Source: Hermetia illucens (lineage: Eukaryota > Arthropoda > Insecta > Diptera > Stratiomyidae). From it: 64,000 bases of DNA. The notes beneath the pieces are model-generated. The model was not told the origin of the DNA. It did no database searches and saw nothing but the letters and a program-made list of their open reading frames with translations. Both the position numbers and the translations under genes were made by a program. The stretch covers positions 112,285,982 through 112,349,981 of the forward strand of contig NC_051850.1 in assembly GCF_905115235.1 (NCBI RefSeq), given 5' to 3'. Shown here piece after piece: positions 1-11,397 of the stretch. The stretch's first letter is position 1, and the number at the start of each line of letters is the position of its first letter.

Positions 1-1399
1 CATCAACATCAGCAAAGAAACTTTTAGCAAGCATGCACATGGATGTTCCAATTGCGACAAGTTTTGTATATTGTATATTGGATTTTGCTGGAGTTTTCTC
101 CGGTATTTCTGCAAATTTCTGCAAATAATAAAATATACATAGTAGTAAAAAAGGAATACGTAGGACATGTCGAGAAAAGAATCGGAACGCTGCTTAGAAA
201 TGCAAAGAAAAATCACAAAGGCATTGGTGGAAAAGGGGCTGGAAAACTTACTGATAAGGACCTCACTACATTTTCTGGACTAGCTATTCGTCGACACGCA
301 AATTCGATAGAAGGAATGAACCAGCAAATTTGGGCAACTTTCTTCCATAAATGTTCTACAGAGGAAAATCCTCAGCATCAAAATTGTCCAGCAGGCGAGG
401 ACAGTTGGTGCAAATGACGCAAAGCGGAAGCTAAAGGAGAACTGGATAGTTTTCACCACGAGAAGGCACCTTTGACTGAAGAAGTTCAGACAGTCATCAA
501 ACCAATCTACGAAGATTTGTCACGAGATGATCTCTTGAACAGATGTTTAGGAGCAGAGACCCAGAATAACAATGAGTCGTTAAATGCATTGATCTGAACT
601 TTCGCTCCTAAACACCTTCATTCAGTTGGTCACATATGTCAGGTTTATGCCGACCGCCGTAATGAAGCGCGAATTTGGCGGTCCGAACGACGATCGACTG
701 ACCTCGCTAAAAGAGCTACAATTGACACCAGAGAGCAACAATCGGCCTTACAAGACTTTTTTGAAGAAACGGAGGATGCTCTCTATGGACCAGGTATAGC
801 AGATTAATGGTGAGCTAAAGCTTTACTGTTGATAATCACATTTAAATTTTCAAATGCGTTTTTCTCGAAACTGCATCTTAAAAATCGGCTGCCACCATAG
901 CTCAAAATCTATCCAACCAAATTCTTTGAAATTTTCACGGCTTCTTTAGTACATATTTCTACGGTCCGCAAACTAGGATAATTGCAATCGGACGGGTCGT
1001 TTTTTTTTATTCATAAAAAAAGCCGTAAAAAAACACCAAAATCCAAAAAATTAAGTTTGAAAGCCCACCAAAAATTTACCTTTTAATATTTTCTGATTAT
1101 CCTAGTTTGCGGACCGTGGAATATTGTCCACATTAAAATGCCGTTTAGTTTTTTTTCCCTCAGATGAACACAGCGCCCTCCAGCGTGGCAGCAGAAAAAC
1201 ACATTTCTGTGGAGATGGGTGCATAAATTAGCACCTATTCCGAAAATTAGCTACGAAATCAAGCTGAAAAATTTATCACATATACTAGAGATATCAATAA
1301 ACATATGGTGAAAAAATCACGTTTCTATCTTTATCCAGTCCTTCAAAATAATTTTTCAAAAAAAGGCAAAAAAAACGGACTTCACACGGGATGACCCCC
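1..1399 (+). mobile_element. Decayed TTAA-type DNA transposon (Mutator-like/Kolobok-like), right part
   Basis: The coding remnant runs from about 130 to 805 in one frame. It contains the motifs KRIGTLLRNAKKNHKG, GLAIRRHANSIEGM, CSTEENPQHQNCPAGEDSWCK and NNESLNALI, which I recognise from the 'Mutator-like transposase' domain of many insect proteins. In-frame stops at 415-417 and near 596 break it, and the 5' end lies outside the window. The right end is placed at 1399 because the terminal CCCCC is followed by TTAA (1400-1403), the target duplicated by Kolobok-type elements. The noncoding tail (810-1399) carries an inverted pair (CTAGGATAATTG near 973 and GATTATCCTAG near 1093). Family membership is recognition from memory; the superfamily assignment is inference. 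Confidence 0.6.
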
Positions 1400-1403
1400 T
1401 TAA

Positions 1404-2023
1404 TGATAGGAATCCTACTAAACTTGACAATATTCCTAGAAAAATTTATGATTATAGGATTAGACTAGGATTGACTGAAGAAAACTAGTCCCCAAAGTAT
1501 CGATATTGAAATTGAACAAGACGTGAAATCGAAAAATTCAAGGCTTTCATCCCCATAAAAGCTGGAAGGACTCGTTGTTACATTAAGGATAACTTGCTTG
1601 GTAATTTCAATGCAAGATATAATTCGTAATCAGCTTTTACTTAAAAAATTATGATTAGAACGCAAATATATGGTAAATTTATAGAGAAAGTGATATAATA
1701 TGGGCAACCTTATATAGTACTAAATACTAGAAAGGGAAAGTTGTTGGAAAGATATTGCAAAGCCCACTAGCAACCACAACTGCGATCTATTGTCCTCAAC
1801 TTTAAGAAAACTTTAGTTCTCTGTGAAACGAATGTCTTGGTGCTAGAAATTTTAACGTCAGGCATGCGCATCGAGAACCCACACCAAATACCTCCAAAGG
1901 GAGACAGTTAAGGAACGAACTGTGCTCAGGCCTTTTCATTTCTCCTCCCTGCGTTCTATTCCACAATTACCGTCATGAAATGAAGTGCTCAAAGCTTAAA
2001 TTCAAATTGGATGTGTTATCGAT
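1404..2023. other. Unassigned AT-rich sequence
   Basis: No gene, repeat family or RNA gene was recognised in these 620 bases. Both strands are full of stops. Confidence 0.5.
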
Positions 2024-2545
2024 TAAAGGTTGGGCTGACAAGTTCGTAGGCTAACACACAGATGACGCTACTAGTGCCAATTCTATATGATTTTTAGTTA
2101 ACTCTAACTTTTAAAAGACACGTGTACAAATTAAAATTATTAATTTGTGAGATAGGGCATTTTGAGTGAAGCAACTTTTGTTAATTTTAAAAACATCAAA
2201 AAAGTCCACAAAATAGTTTTAGATGAGCGCAAAGTGAAGTTGGTCGAAATAGTTGAGGCTCTAAGGATATCAAAAGAACGTGTTGGACATATCGTGCATG
2301 AATGTTCAAAGTGGGTGCCGCGCAAGCCCACAATCGACCAAAAACAACGAGTTGACGATTCTCAGCAGTGTTTGAAGCTCCTCCTCCATAAAAAAAACCC
2401 GAATTTATGCGCCAATATGTGACAATGGACGAAACATGGTTCCATTATTTCACGTGGTAAACCGAATGCAAAGCGTGCAAAGACGCCACAGTCGGCTAGC
2501 AAGACTATCGCATCAGTATTTTGGGATGCGCATGGTATAACAAAC
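2024..2545 (+). mobile_element. mariner transposon fragment, 5' part
   Basis: The left end (TTGGGCTGACAAGTTCG) looks like a mariner terminal repeat. From 2162 the frame reads NFKNIKKVHKIVLDERKVK, then CSKWVPRKPTIDQKQR and, after a frame change, YVTMDETWFHYFT, which are conserved stretches of mariner transposase (helix-turn-helix, WVP linker, first catalytic Asp in DETW). The copy has several frameshifts and stops and is cut at about 2540 by a LINE fragment, so the second and third catalytic Asp are missing. It is dead. Confidence 0.75.
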
Positions 2546-2775
2546 AACCGCACCAGGCGCGGAAGTTTCACCAACAAGTCAGCAGGATGAAACTTTATAC
2601 ACCTCGATGCTTATCCTGCCGAGACAAAGAAGGAAATCTGATTTCCGACAAAATAGGTATATTGGAGCGATGGGTTGAGTATTTTGATGAACTGCATAAC
2701 GACCAGACCGTCGCCAAGTTGGAAGTCCCGCCAAATGAAGACGACGAACAAATACTGCCACCATCAAGTATAGAA
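2536..2775 (+). mobile_element. LINE reverse-transcriptase fragment (same family as 34860-36652)
   Basis: Reads RMKLYTPRCLSCRDKEGN and then IGILERWVEYFDELHND, the segment just before the RT fingers. It is nearly the same as the LINE on the - strand at 36614-36420. It starts near the same point as that copy (GCACCAG.CGCGGAAG), differing by a short insertion. It stops at about 2775 against a HINE-B repeat. Confidence 0.8.
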
Positions 2776-3180
2776 GAAACAGTAGTTTTTTCTAGTAGTT
2801 GTATATCAGTATCAATTACTGGAGACAGACATGTGTCTGTATATGTAAGTGCTAATTAAGTTTGGGCGTAGTACCCATTAGGATAGTCATGTGTGCACGT
2901 TAGTACCAGTGGCATTTACTTTAGGTACATATTTACATGCTTTTGTCCACTGGGTAAAGGTAAAATACGTAAAGATGCCTCAGATCAATTTGGATAGGCT
3001 ACGTTTGTTTATTTAGGATTAGCTAAATATTTAACTATGATGAGTTTAGCAATTAATGAAGGAATCTTTTGCATTGTTAGCTATGTACGAGTAAAAAACC
3101 ATGCACAGGGAGTTCCTCACATAATATGAACACAAAACCTTTTACCCGAAGCGCCCAGCTTCCGGTATGCCGACTTGTTT
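2776..3180 (+). repeat. HINE-B (Helentron/DINE-1-like) 3' half
   Basis: This is the 3' half of the repeat, ending with the family signature: ACACAAAACCTT, then a short GAAGC/GCTTC hairpin, then CCGACTTG at 3170-3176. The body (ACATGTGTCTGTATATG and following) aligns with 22140-22490. The 5' half with its hairpin and GTCY tract is absent. Confidence 0.75.
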
Positions 3181-3184
3181 AAAT

Positions 3185-3500
3185 ATCAAATCAAACAAGG
3201 AATACTGGAAACTAGACAATACTTCTCAGCAATCTTTTTGCATGTAACCCAAGCCTTTGACATGGTATGGACCGAAGTTCTAAACTTTAATGCTTTAAGT
3301 CACGCCACTGTACGAGTTTTCCAAAGATAAATTCTTAGGACGGTCCCTTTACTTTATCTATACTTCCCAACTGAACCAAGTTGTTAACCTCAACGCTTCC
3401 AAATAATACGCTCATTTCAAGTATGCACTTCGACCCTCAGGATGCGTTAAAAAAGCTGCAAAACAATGATTCGCAAGAACGAAAGAAGAGTGCTTTCACA
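3185..3500 (+). mobile_element. Jockey-type LINE RT fragment
   Basis: After a frame check, ETRQYFSAIFLHVTQAFDMVW corresponds to the first catalytic-Asp region of Jockey-clade reverse transcriptases (usual form FLDVSQAFDKVW). The catalytic FLD Asp is changed to His. Frameshifts follow. The fragment lies between the ends of two HINE-B copies that point at each other. Confidence 0.55.
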
Positions 3501-3511
3501 CTAAAACAATA

Positions 3512-4268
3512 GTCAAGTCGGAATACCGGAAGCTAATGCTTCGAGTATAGAGGTTTTGTGTTCATCTTATGTGATAAACATTCGTATATGGCCAAAAACC
3601 AGAAATATTCCTTCATGTTTTTTTTCAAACTACATATACGTATATACATATTACGGAGGTAGATATTATGGTCAACCTAAACATGTAGTGTAACGTTGCG
3701 GTTTTGAGTGAAGTGCTTTAACACACTTCGAGACCCTGATCCAATATGGATTGTTGCACCAACGATTATTATTATTAAATAAATAAACATTGCCTATTAC
3801 TGAATACTATACTGATACATGCACGTATATAAATCGATTGTATACACATTTCAGATTTACTTCTTGCACAAAAGCATAAATATTACATACACAGTGCGTA
3901 TATTAAATATTGCTGGTTTAATGTGCAAATATATCTATGTAAATTAGGTACTACCCCAAAGCTTCATTAGCTTATACATATAAATACATACATGTCTGTC
4001 TCGAGTAATAGCTGTGATATTGACGAATTGATATGTTATGATGGCGTCATACATGTTTTAGAATGCACGAAATTCACATAAAATTAAAAAAATTCACCTT
4101 TCATAACTTTACTAATAATAGGGGCATTTCCTTAAAACTTACCAAAGTTATGTCTTATGTTATCACTTATACTAATGCCAACATTCTGTACTTAAGGACG
4201 GTTTTCGAGTGAATTTCTAAAATGTGCTAATATACTATTAATTTGTGCAAATATAGGAACCTTTAGAA
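3512..4268 (-). repeat. HINE-B (Helentron/DINE-1-like), 5' truncated, with a SINE piece inside
   Basis: The + strand starts with CAAGTCGGAATACCGGAAGC, the reverse of the family 3' end, and runs in parallel with the complete copy at 57960-59118 up to the equivalent of 'TTAATTTGTGCAAATAT'. The 5' hairpin and GTCY tract are missing. A SINE 3' piece interrupts it at 3686-3777. Confidence 0.75.
3686..3777 (+). mobile_element. tRNA-derived SINE, 3' fragment
   Basis: Matches the last ~90 bases of the full SINE at 11087-11384: 'GTGAAGTGCTTTAACACACT', 'CCCTGATCCAATATGGATT', and the tail CCAACGATTATTATTATT. The tRNA-like head is absent, a common result of 5'-truncated reverse transcription. Confidence 0.8.
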
Positions 4269-4269
4269 A

Positions 4270-4625
4270 GTCTCTCTTAAACTGTGTTGAGCAGCCCATA
4301 GAAAGCCTCCTTCTCGTCTGTATCGGAAATATCTCTTGGTGCGTAACACTGCACTATTGAGATGTTTCTCATCCTGGGCTGATATCTCCCAGTTAGTAAT
4401 CTAGCTGATAGCCCTATCCAGGCATGAAGACATGTCTAGCGGACGCGGAAAGTATTAACCCGACACTAGATTCAACCTTACTTCCCGCAGGTTTGTCGGA
4501 GTACAGCAACACTGTACCGCAACACATTCCAGGACCCAACAAACCGTTGACGAAAGCAAAATGTCGTAGCCGAGAGACCATTCGAGAACTGTAGCTTGCT
4601 AGACTACAAAATGCCATCCCTTTAA
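4270..4625 (-). mobile_element. LINE endonuclease fragment
   Basis: Read on the - strand, the pieces CCGTVLLYSDKPAGSK, VGLILSASARH, LLTGRYQPRMRNISIVQCYA and DEKEAFYGLL match the apurinic-type endonuclease of insect LINEs. Frameshifts separate the pieces. Confidence 0.65.
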
Positions 4626-4679
4626 TTTGCCTTTTACAATAAGCTCACAGCGAAGTCCCTACCTCTGCGGAGTACAGCT

Positions 4680-4965
4680 TTCCCATGAAGCTAGCCTCGC
4701 CTTCTCCCTGCGAACTCTTCCTCTCTCAACCAGGTTTGGGATCCTCTATAAACCTTTTTATTCTTTCAAATTACTTAAGAAATTACTGTTGAAGAGAATA
4801 TTGCCGTTTGCATCTGAAACCACCCCCGATCAGTTTGGATTTTGAGGAAACACGGCGCTATTGAACTACTCCACAGAAATGGTTCTGAAATCAGATCTGT
4901 TCTGAAAAATAGAATTCCTCGACATCGTGCAGGCTCTCGACGCAGTGATTCGAACTCCTAGTATA
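4680..4965 (+). mobile_element. Jockey-clade LINE RT fragment
   Basis: Frames contain FKLLKKLLLKRILPFASETTP, DQFGF and FLDIVQALD, the usual order of Jockey RT motifs (RPISLL...FEKLLLKRI...HQFGFR...FLDVSQAFD). Stops and frameshifts are present. Confidence 0.6.
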
Positions 4966-5077
4966 TAATGCAAAATAGTTACTCACTGTAAAAATGCATC
5001 GCATTGTCTAATATTTCCTTGCTGTATGAAAATTCAGAGTAAAGTACACAATTTTCACGTTTCTGGACCATCATATA

Positions 5078-6970
5078 CAGTGGAAACTCTCTTAGCGAAC
5101 ACCCCCCTCTTGGGCGGACAATTTTTCTCTGATTATGATTTTTTTGTACATGTCAGAACAATTTGCCTCTCTTGGCCGGACACCTACCTCATGACCGGAC
5201 GTGGACAATAGATTTTATAATTTAACCTCTTAATAGTGTACACAACGCACAAAATTGTGCGTAGGAATGCAAACGTAAGAGTCCACAAACTAATTGGGGA
5301 CTCTCCTGATAAGAACTGTATGCGTTAATTTCGTTTATGAGCACAACATTGTCTCATTCATTCGCAGCAAGTTGAAGTGAAAAGTCTAAAAGGTAAAATA
5401 ATAATGTCAGAGAGCAAAGTGTTTTCTTTAAAAGAGAAAATAGATATTCTCAACGGATATGAAAATATATCAGTGCGTGTGCTAGCCAAACGGTAAAACT
5501 ATAGGCAAATAATGTAAAACAGTTGATATAGGAAAGACGCAGGCTTCCCTTTTTGTGCGTAATAAAGGGCAACAAGATGGATTGCTGGAGAAAATATATA
5601 TAATAATAGTAAAAAGATTATCAATTCAAAAGGGACAAATATTGATGCCATGGTTTATAACTGGTTTTGCAAGATCCGGGACCAATTATTCAAGAGAAAG
5701 AAATAATCTTAAGCCTTGGAGTTAAAGATTTCCCCGCATCTAACGGTTGGCTGCAAAGATTTCGCAGTAGACACAACATAGCATTTCGATGTGTCTGGTG
5801 AAGCATCTGTTGTTAATCCACAACATTATTGACCCCAGGGCATTTATAATGCCGACGAAACAGGTCTTTTCTTTAGAACATTACCCAACAAAACGGTAGA
5901 AAATTGCCCAAAAGTTAACAATTTTACTGTGCGCTAATTTAGCATGAAAAAAAGAAAAAACCCTCGTAATTGGGAAAGCTGCATTTGCCTCCATGACATC
6001 AAGCGGTTGCCAATATTTTGGCATTTTAATAAAAAGGCGTGGATGGCACGCGAGTTAATGACCCAGTGACTAATGGAATTCGATCAACAATTTAGCAGCA
6101 AAAAAAGGAAAATTCTGCTTTTCCTAGACAATGAAACTTCGCATTCTCGCGACTTGCAATTACAAAACATACAAATTATTTTTCTTCCAAGCAACATGAC
6201 ATCAGCTTGTCAGTCGTTAGATCGGGGCGTTATTAAAAATTTCAAAGATCACTATCGAAGCATGCATGTTAGGCACGTCTTGGCAAGCATTGAAAGTTCT
6301 TCGGCGAAGAAACCAATTAACGTCTTGGAGGCTATGCATTTCATAAAATCAGTCTGGATTAAGATTCAGCAGTAACAATTATAAACTGCTATAGAAAAGC
6401 TGAACTTGACAAAAATGATTCTAAATCAGAGGAACTCCACCCTGAGGATGACTTGTCCTCAGCAAATTTGCCTTCTATTTTTCAGTTGGCAGAAACACTT
6501 GGGGAGGGCTATTCCGACGCAACAAAATTCCTCGAAATCGATAAAGAATTAGCCATTGAGCCCCCATTAATACTCCCAGAGATTGCGATCGACGGTTCAA
6601 GTAGCGAAATCTGCTTAGATGAAGAGGATTCCGACACTGAACAGCTTGAGGTTCTGTTAAATCAGGCTGCTTTGACAACAATTTCAACATTCGTTTTTTT
6701 GTAAAAACAACTATATCGCTTGCGGGCATTTAAATAATTTAGAGGGACGTATTCAAACACTGTTCTTGGAAGAAAAACAGAAAAAGTTAGTTCAAAATTT
6801 CCCCGACTTTTCTGAAAAACCTAATGTAAATAAAAATTTACTTACGAGGGTAACCTCCCTCAATAGATTTTTTTCCAAAAAAATTGAATTATTCCTACTT
6901 ATTTACGGACACCCGTCTAAATCAGACAAAATTGCTCGACGGTCAGTGTCCGCCATTAGAGTTTTTACTG
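5078..6970 (+). mobile_element. Tigger/pogo DNA transposon, both ends present, transposase decayed
   Basis: The element is 1893 bp and flanked by TA on both sides (5076-5077 and 6971-6972), the target duplication of Tc1/mariner/pogo elements. The inverted ends (CAGTGGAAACTCTCTTAGCG and, reversed, CAGTAAAAACTCTAATGGCG) match imperfectly over about 25 bp. Inside, on the + strand, are an N-terminal CENP-B-like start at 5404 (MSESKVFSLKEKIDIL), ASNGWLQRFRSRHNI, YNADETGLFFRTLPNKT (first catalytic Asp), LLFLDNETSHS (second Asp) and FLPSNMTSACQSLDRGVIKNFK (third Asp). Multiple stops and frameshifts make it dead. Confidence 0.85.
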
Positions 6971-6972
6971 TA

Positions 6973-7730
6973 CAATCAGGAATCCCCCAAGATAGTAAGC
7001 TAAGTCACGTGCTGCAGCTCATTTTCAATTCAGATCTGCCTGCAGATAGTAGAATGATCACCTAAAATGGTTAATTCAAAACCATTTTGAATGAGATTTT
7101 GTCCTTGCAAAAGAAAAATAAACCGTTCTGCGGCAAATATTTAAAGTGACGTCCTTTGCAGAGTTCTTTATTACATAGGTAAGGAGCACTTTTTTGCCTA
7201 CGGCAGCGTGTTTAGCATAAATATATCCAATTCTCCAGGACGGGAGCAGCCTTTCGCTACTAAACATCACGGATTGATTTTTGGAGTCAGAAATATTTTT
7301 TGTGTAGTGATTTCCTGAATCAAATCTCAGAGATAGAAACAAAGCAGCTAAACGATAGTCTTGTGCAACCAATGAAATATTGCTAGGAAAAAAATCAAAA
7401 GATGAGTTCAATCAGCAAAAAAATAAACGCTCCGAAAAATTCATGATTGTTAGTGTTCGTGAAATAGCAGCTTTTGTTAATTCAGAACGGCTGAGGATCA
7501 TTTGGAAGAAAAGCTCCTTATTTATGCATCTACCCAGAATTTAAAAATTCCACAACCAAGTTTCCCCCAAAGAAACTTGAAATCCAAACGAGTTTCCCTA
7601 GCGAACGAAAACTACTAAACTTACATTGATAATTAAATTCCCAAAAAAAATCACAAAAGCCATGTGTGCCCGTTTGGCTCTTGATTTTACAACGCTCCAT
7701 CACTGAACGCCTGACTGACAGCAGCACGGC
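6973..7730. other. Unassigned intergenic sequence
   Basis: No recognised gene or repeat. A 111-codon open frame on the - strand (7076-7411) has no ATG at its start and no family resemblance I can name. Confidence 0.45.
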
Positions 7731-9240
7731 TCATGCGCAACATATTCGAATTTGCGCTATTAATTTTTATCATTTGAACTTGCGCACAGGTGTTAGCCGA
7801 CTTACAACATTCGCCGTTCACAGGTTACGCTGAAAGTGAGCTTGGCCCGCTAGAACGCAATGCATTCAACTCAAGTAGCCACAGCAAAGGCTGCAGCATC
7901 TCTCCGCACTTTAATTTCAGCACATTCGACACCAAGCAGCGACCAACTGCTCACTATTCCAGTTTTCTCTCAAAACGCTTTACACTTTCGCGAAACAACG
8001 TTAAACGCTACACACGAAAACGCGCAGCCCAATTTATTGCTAATGCAAAGATTTCTCGCTACAACTTGAAGCGAAGCAGAGAAGAAAAGCGATAAGACCA
8101 AATTTACATTACCGTCGCTGTCCCACTTCCGTGAAATCGGCGGATCAGACAACTATCGATGGAAATTTCGTGCAATCCCGTTTGGCTATTCATTCACTAA
8201 AAAGCCAGTAGAAACAATGCCGATTAGCAGAGGCTATAAACAAAAAATCGCCATAAGACCGAATGAAAGTCAGAAGCCCGTAGTAAAAAACACCTCATTC
8301 TCGCCTCCCGACTAGCCAGCCGTCTGTCAAGTAAGCGAGCTCCGCCGTTGAAATGCACTATGGCAAATATAGGTTAGCGGAGGCAAGTCTCGAACCCGCG
8401 ACCCTGGCCCCCGCCCGCACTCCTTCCGACCACCACCGCTCCACACCGCACGCCGTCGCCCACAAGCCTGCTCCGCACACCCCTTGCACTTTACTTTTCA
8501 CGACCAACACCTGAGAGATTTTTCGATTTCAACTCTTCTGCGGACCCTCGGGCCCACGGGAACTGCCAACTCCGCTGCTGCCGCCCGCTGCATCCGCGCT
8601 GACACAGTAACCCCATTCTCTCGTGCACTCCACAGACCGAAAAATCGTCCAACGGAAAGTAGATCGAAATGCAGTACAGCAATCGCGCAACTTATCGGCA
8701 GGGCGCCTCGTATTTATCACCAAAATACCTTAAATTGCACTTGCAGTCGCCCTCCAGGTCCAATCTTATCGCGAAAACATCACATGAGCTCCACTCCGCC
8801 GTCCAATGCCAAACAATGTGAGAAAAAGTTCGCAGGAGCGAAATACGTCCTCGTCGAAATCTCGATTTCGATTTTTCCGTGCACGGAAAATTGGGGAAGG
8901 AAATACTTTTCTGCTATGGATACTCACCTCAACTTTTCTCGGCGACTTTTTCTCGCTTCCCGATTAAACGGACACCACGTACGGAGACGATTCTATCAAA
9001 TGTTTTTAATTATTTTATCTTTCGAACGGATATTCCGTGCTCAACAATTTCGCGTTTTACTGAGGAAAAAACAACTTTTTTGCGAAAAATAAAACTTTTC
9101 GTCGTCGTCGACCCCCTCTCCCACGAACCAAATGAAACTCAATATTCAAGATGGCTACTCAGATGGTTGGGTGAATACTGCGCCATAAACAACACAATTG
9201 GGCGAAAAAGCTCACGGCGTACTACGATAGCTTTTCAGTA
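7731..9240. promoter_or_regulatory. GC-richer, transposon-free region; possible promoter and 5' UTR of a host gene
   Basis: Against an AT-rich background this stretch is rich in C/G and CG dinucleotides, most of all at 8330-8720. It shows none of the repeats that cover its surroundings. Several overlapping open frames (up to 202 codons, 8484-9092) look like by-products of the composition and have no recognisable domains. On the - strand a strong splice donor lies at 8927 (AAAAGTTGAG then GTGAGTATCC). The most economical reading is a regulatory region with an untranslated first exon transcribed leftward, but this is inference. Confidence 0.35.
8928..9185 (-). other. Possible untranslated first exon (- strand)
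   Basis: Read on the - strand, a stretch from about 9185 ends at a near-perfect donor, TTGAG followed by GTGAGTAT, at 8928/8927. It contains no long coding frame, as expected for a 5' UTR exon. The right boundary is a guess; no downstream coding exon was recognised to the left in this window. Confidence 0.25.
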
Positions 9241-9689
9241 ATTTTCAAAACTACTGTGCAAACGTTGACACGTATTTATCAGTTTTCATTTGTTTTCAAT
9301 AATATTAGCCGCTGTAAGGCGCCCATATCTCAAGATTTTCTTTTAAATTGGGAGCTCATAAAACAAGCAAAGATCATTTGGCAAGAAAATCCAGTAATTT
9401 TAAATTCTAAATAAAGATTAAATAAAGATAATTGCGACCTTCTTATCGTCAACAATTTCTACATAGGTTTTTCGTTTAAACGAGTTTAGAAATAAATAAG
9501 GTTAATTTGGAGGTTCAACGACACTTTTCTCTTAGCTTGAAATTGGTCTGAGACAGTTTTAAATTTTAAAACTCTATTAAGCAAAAGTCGTTAAATATTT
9601 TCTTTTGAATCTTCCAATGTAAAGGAAATATCAAAAGTCATACAAAATGTAAAATGAAAACCACAGAATACATTCAAAGTCCGGATATT
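9241..9689. other. Unassigned AT-rich sequence
   Basis: Nothing recognised on either strand. Confidence 0.45.
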
Positions 9690-10437
9690 AAAGTATTTGT
9701 GTGACGCAAAACCCTATTAAAATTAGTTTTTGTCTGCTCTTGTCTGTTTACCTGTTTTTTTAGATGTTATATAAAACAAAACCCTATTAAAATCGCTTTA
9801 CATTTTACTCAGAAATGGTTGTACTGATTGACACCAAATTTGGCGGAAACGTTGGAACTGTGAACACCCATCCATGCAAAGAGTTACATCATTCTACAAA
9901 GAATTTAAATCGGGTGTAATTTTTTTTGCCGAATATAGTCATGTGGGATATCAAATGAAAGGTCTCGATTAGTACTGAGCTAGTCTCAATTTTGACATGA
10001 ATGTCAAAGATGGAGGGTGGGGCTAAAAAATGATAATTTCTTTCACATTTTTAGATAACACAGAAAAAAATCACGAAGCTGCCACTATACCATTCCTGGG
10101 CTCCGAAATACCATCCATACCGATATTTGTTCAAATGAAGTCAATAATAGTATATTACACTATTTTTTAGTAATTGACTGCAAAACCGGCTTAAGTCCAT
10201 TGAACCATGACATTCCAAAAATATTTACAATAATATATAACAATATTATTGGCTATAATATATAACATAATTCAACCAAGTTTGGTGGAAATCGCACTAT
10301 TACTAACAGTACAAATTCTAAGATTTTGAATGTCAGTAGCACGCGAAAGTTAATATTCTGACGATATATATATAAAATGTCACTATATAAGAAATACACA
10401 AAACCTTTCATACTAGAAGAAGGTTTCCCGACTCGTT
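9690..10437 (+). repeat. HINE-A (Helentron/DINE-1-like), diverged full-length copy
   Basis: Starts with a degraded family hairpin (TTTGTGTGACGCAAAACCC) and a worn GTCT tract, then a second 5'-end-like segment at about 9766 (AAAACAAAACCCTATTAAAA). The body follows the A subfamily ('GATTGACACCAAATTTGG', 'TAGTCATGTGGGATATCAAA', 'CCATACCGATATTTGTTCAA') and ends with ACACAAAACCTTTCATAC, a worn hairpin and CCCGACTCG. The doubled 5' end suggests a short internal duplication. Confidence 0.75.
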
Positions 10438-11073
10438 TTTTGTTTAATCCAGAAGTATATATTTTCAGATTGCAATGGTTCAGGTTTCTAATTGAAACCA
10501 CACCCTACGTCCCCTACCCTATGGAAATGTCGTTATAGTATTATATCACAAAGCGAATCTATAATACATGGCGCTTGCTGAATCTTCCTTGTTCTGTGAT
10601 GACCTTCTTTTCCGCTTTGCTCAGGTTTTGTCGGATGGTTTCGATCATGAAATTGATCATATCCCAGTTGTTCTAGTAAGGGTGTATACTCGTCACTAGA
10701 TTATCTGATCCCACTACTTTTCCATTCGCTAGACCGAAGACTGGCATCGGAATATAGTGCTATAAAAGAGGAAATCTATTCTATAAAGAGCGTTTTCAGA
10801 TATCTTTTTCCATTTATAAGGCTTAGACAATGGGCAGACATTAATCTTAGATCTTTTAGGAAGTCATCCTAGCTGGAAAAGTGAGGCAAATTGTGAAATC
10901 TCTCGAACTACTCCCAACGTTTTCTGTGTTTCTTAAGCAACTGGGCTAAATTGTAATTAACCTCTCTAAGCCGTCTTTAATGGTAAGGATACATCTGCAA
11001 ATCAATGGACTCTCTTTGAAGAGTACTCGGTACTGTTGCTATTTACAAAACGGTGTCTACTTTTTAGCATGCC
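10438..11073. other. Unassigned intergenic sequence
   Basis: No gene or known repeat recognised between the HINE-A copy and the SINE. Confidence 0.4.
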
Positions 11074-11086
11074 ATACTAATACAAG

Positions 11087-11384
11087 TCCGGATAGCTGAG
11101 TGGTTAGAGCGCAAGGCTGTCGTACGGAAGGTCGCGGTTCCAATCTCGCTGGCGGCAGTGGGATTTGTATCATGATTTGACGTCGGATACCAGTCGACTC
11201 AGCTGTGAATGAGTACCTGAGTCAAATCAGGGTAATAATCTCGGGCGAGCGTAATGCTGACCACATTGCCTCCTACAGTGTAGTGTTCTGTAGTGTACCG
11301 TTACGGCCTTGAATGAAGTGTTCTAACACACTTCAAGGCCCTGATCCAATATGGATTATTGTGCCAACGATTATTATTATCATT
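11087..11384 (+). mobile_element. tRNA-derived SINE, full length, with 13-bp target duplication
   Basis: The element is 298 bp. Its head contains a perfect A box, TAGCTGAGTGG (11093-11103), and a good B box, GGTTCCAATCT (11136-11146), with tRNA-like spacing. The body carries 'GAGTCAAATCAGGGTAATAA', 'CTCGGGCGAGCGTAATGCTG' and 'CACTTCAAGGCCCTGATCC', and the tail is CCAACGATTATTATTATC. A perfect 13-bp direct repeat, ATACTAATACAAG, flanks it at 11074-11086 and 11385-11397, the hallmark of LINE-mediated retroposition. Five other copies or pieces occur in the window. Confidence 0.92.
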
Positions 11385-11397
11385 ATACTAATACAAG

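Noticed and set aside
7076-7411. 111-codon open frame on the - strand
   Set aside because: It lacks an ATG at its start and shows no domain.
8384-8410. B-box-like sequence (reverse of TCTCGAACCCGCGACC) suggesting a tRNA or SINE
   Set aside because: No A box at a fitting distance and no cloverleaf pairing. It does not match the SINE family in this window.
8484-9092. 202-codon open frame on the + strand
   Set aside because: No domain or familiar motif, and overlapping frames of similar size exist on the other strand. It fits a by-product of the CG-rich composition better than a gene.
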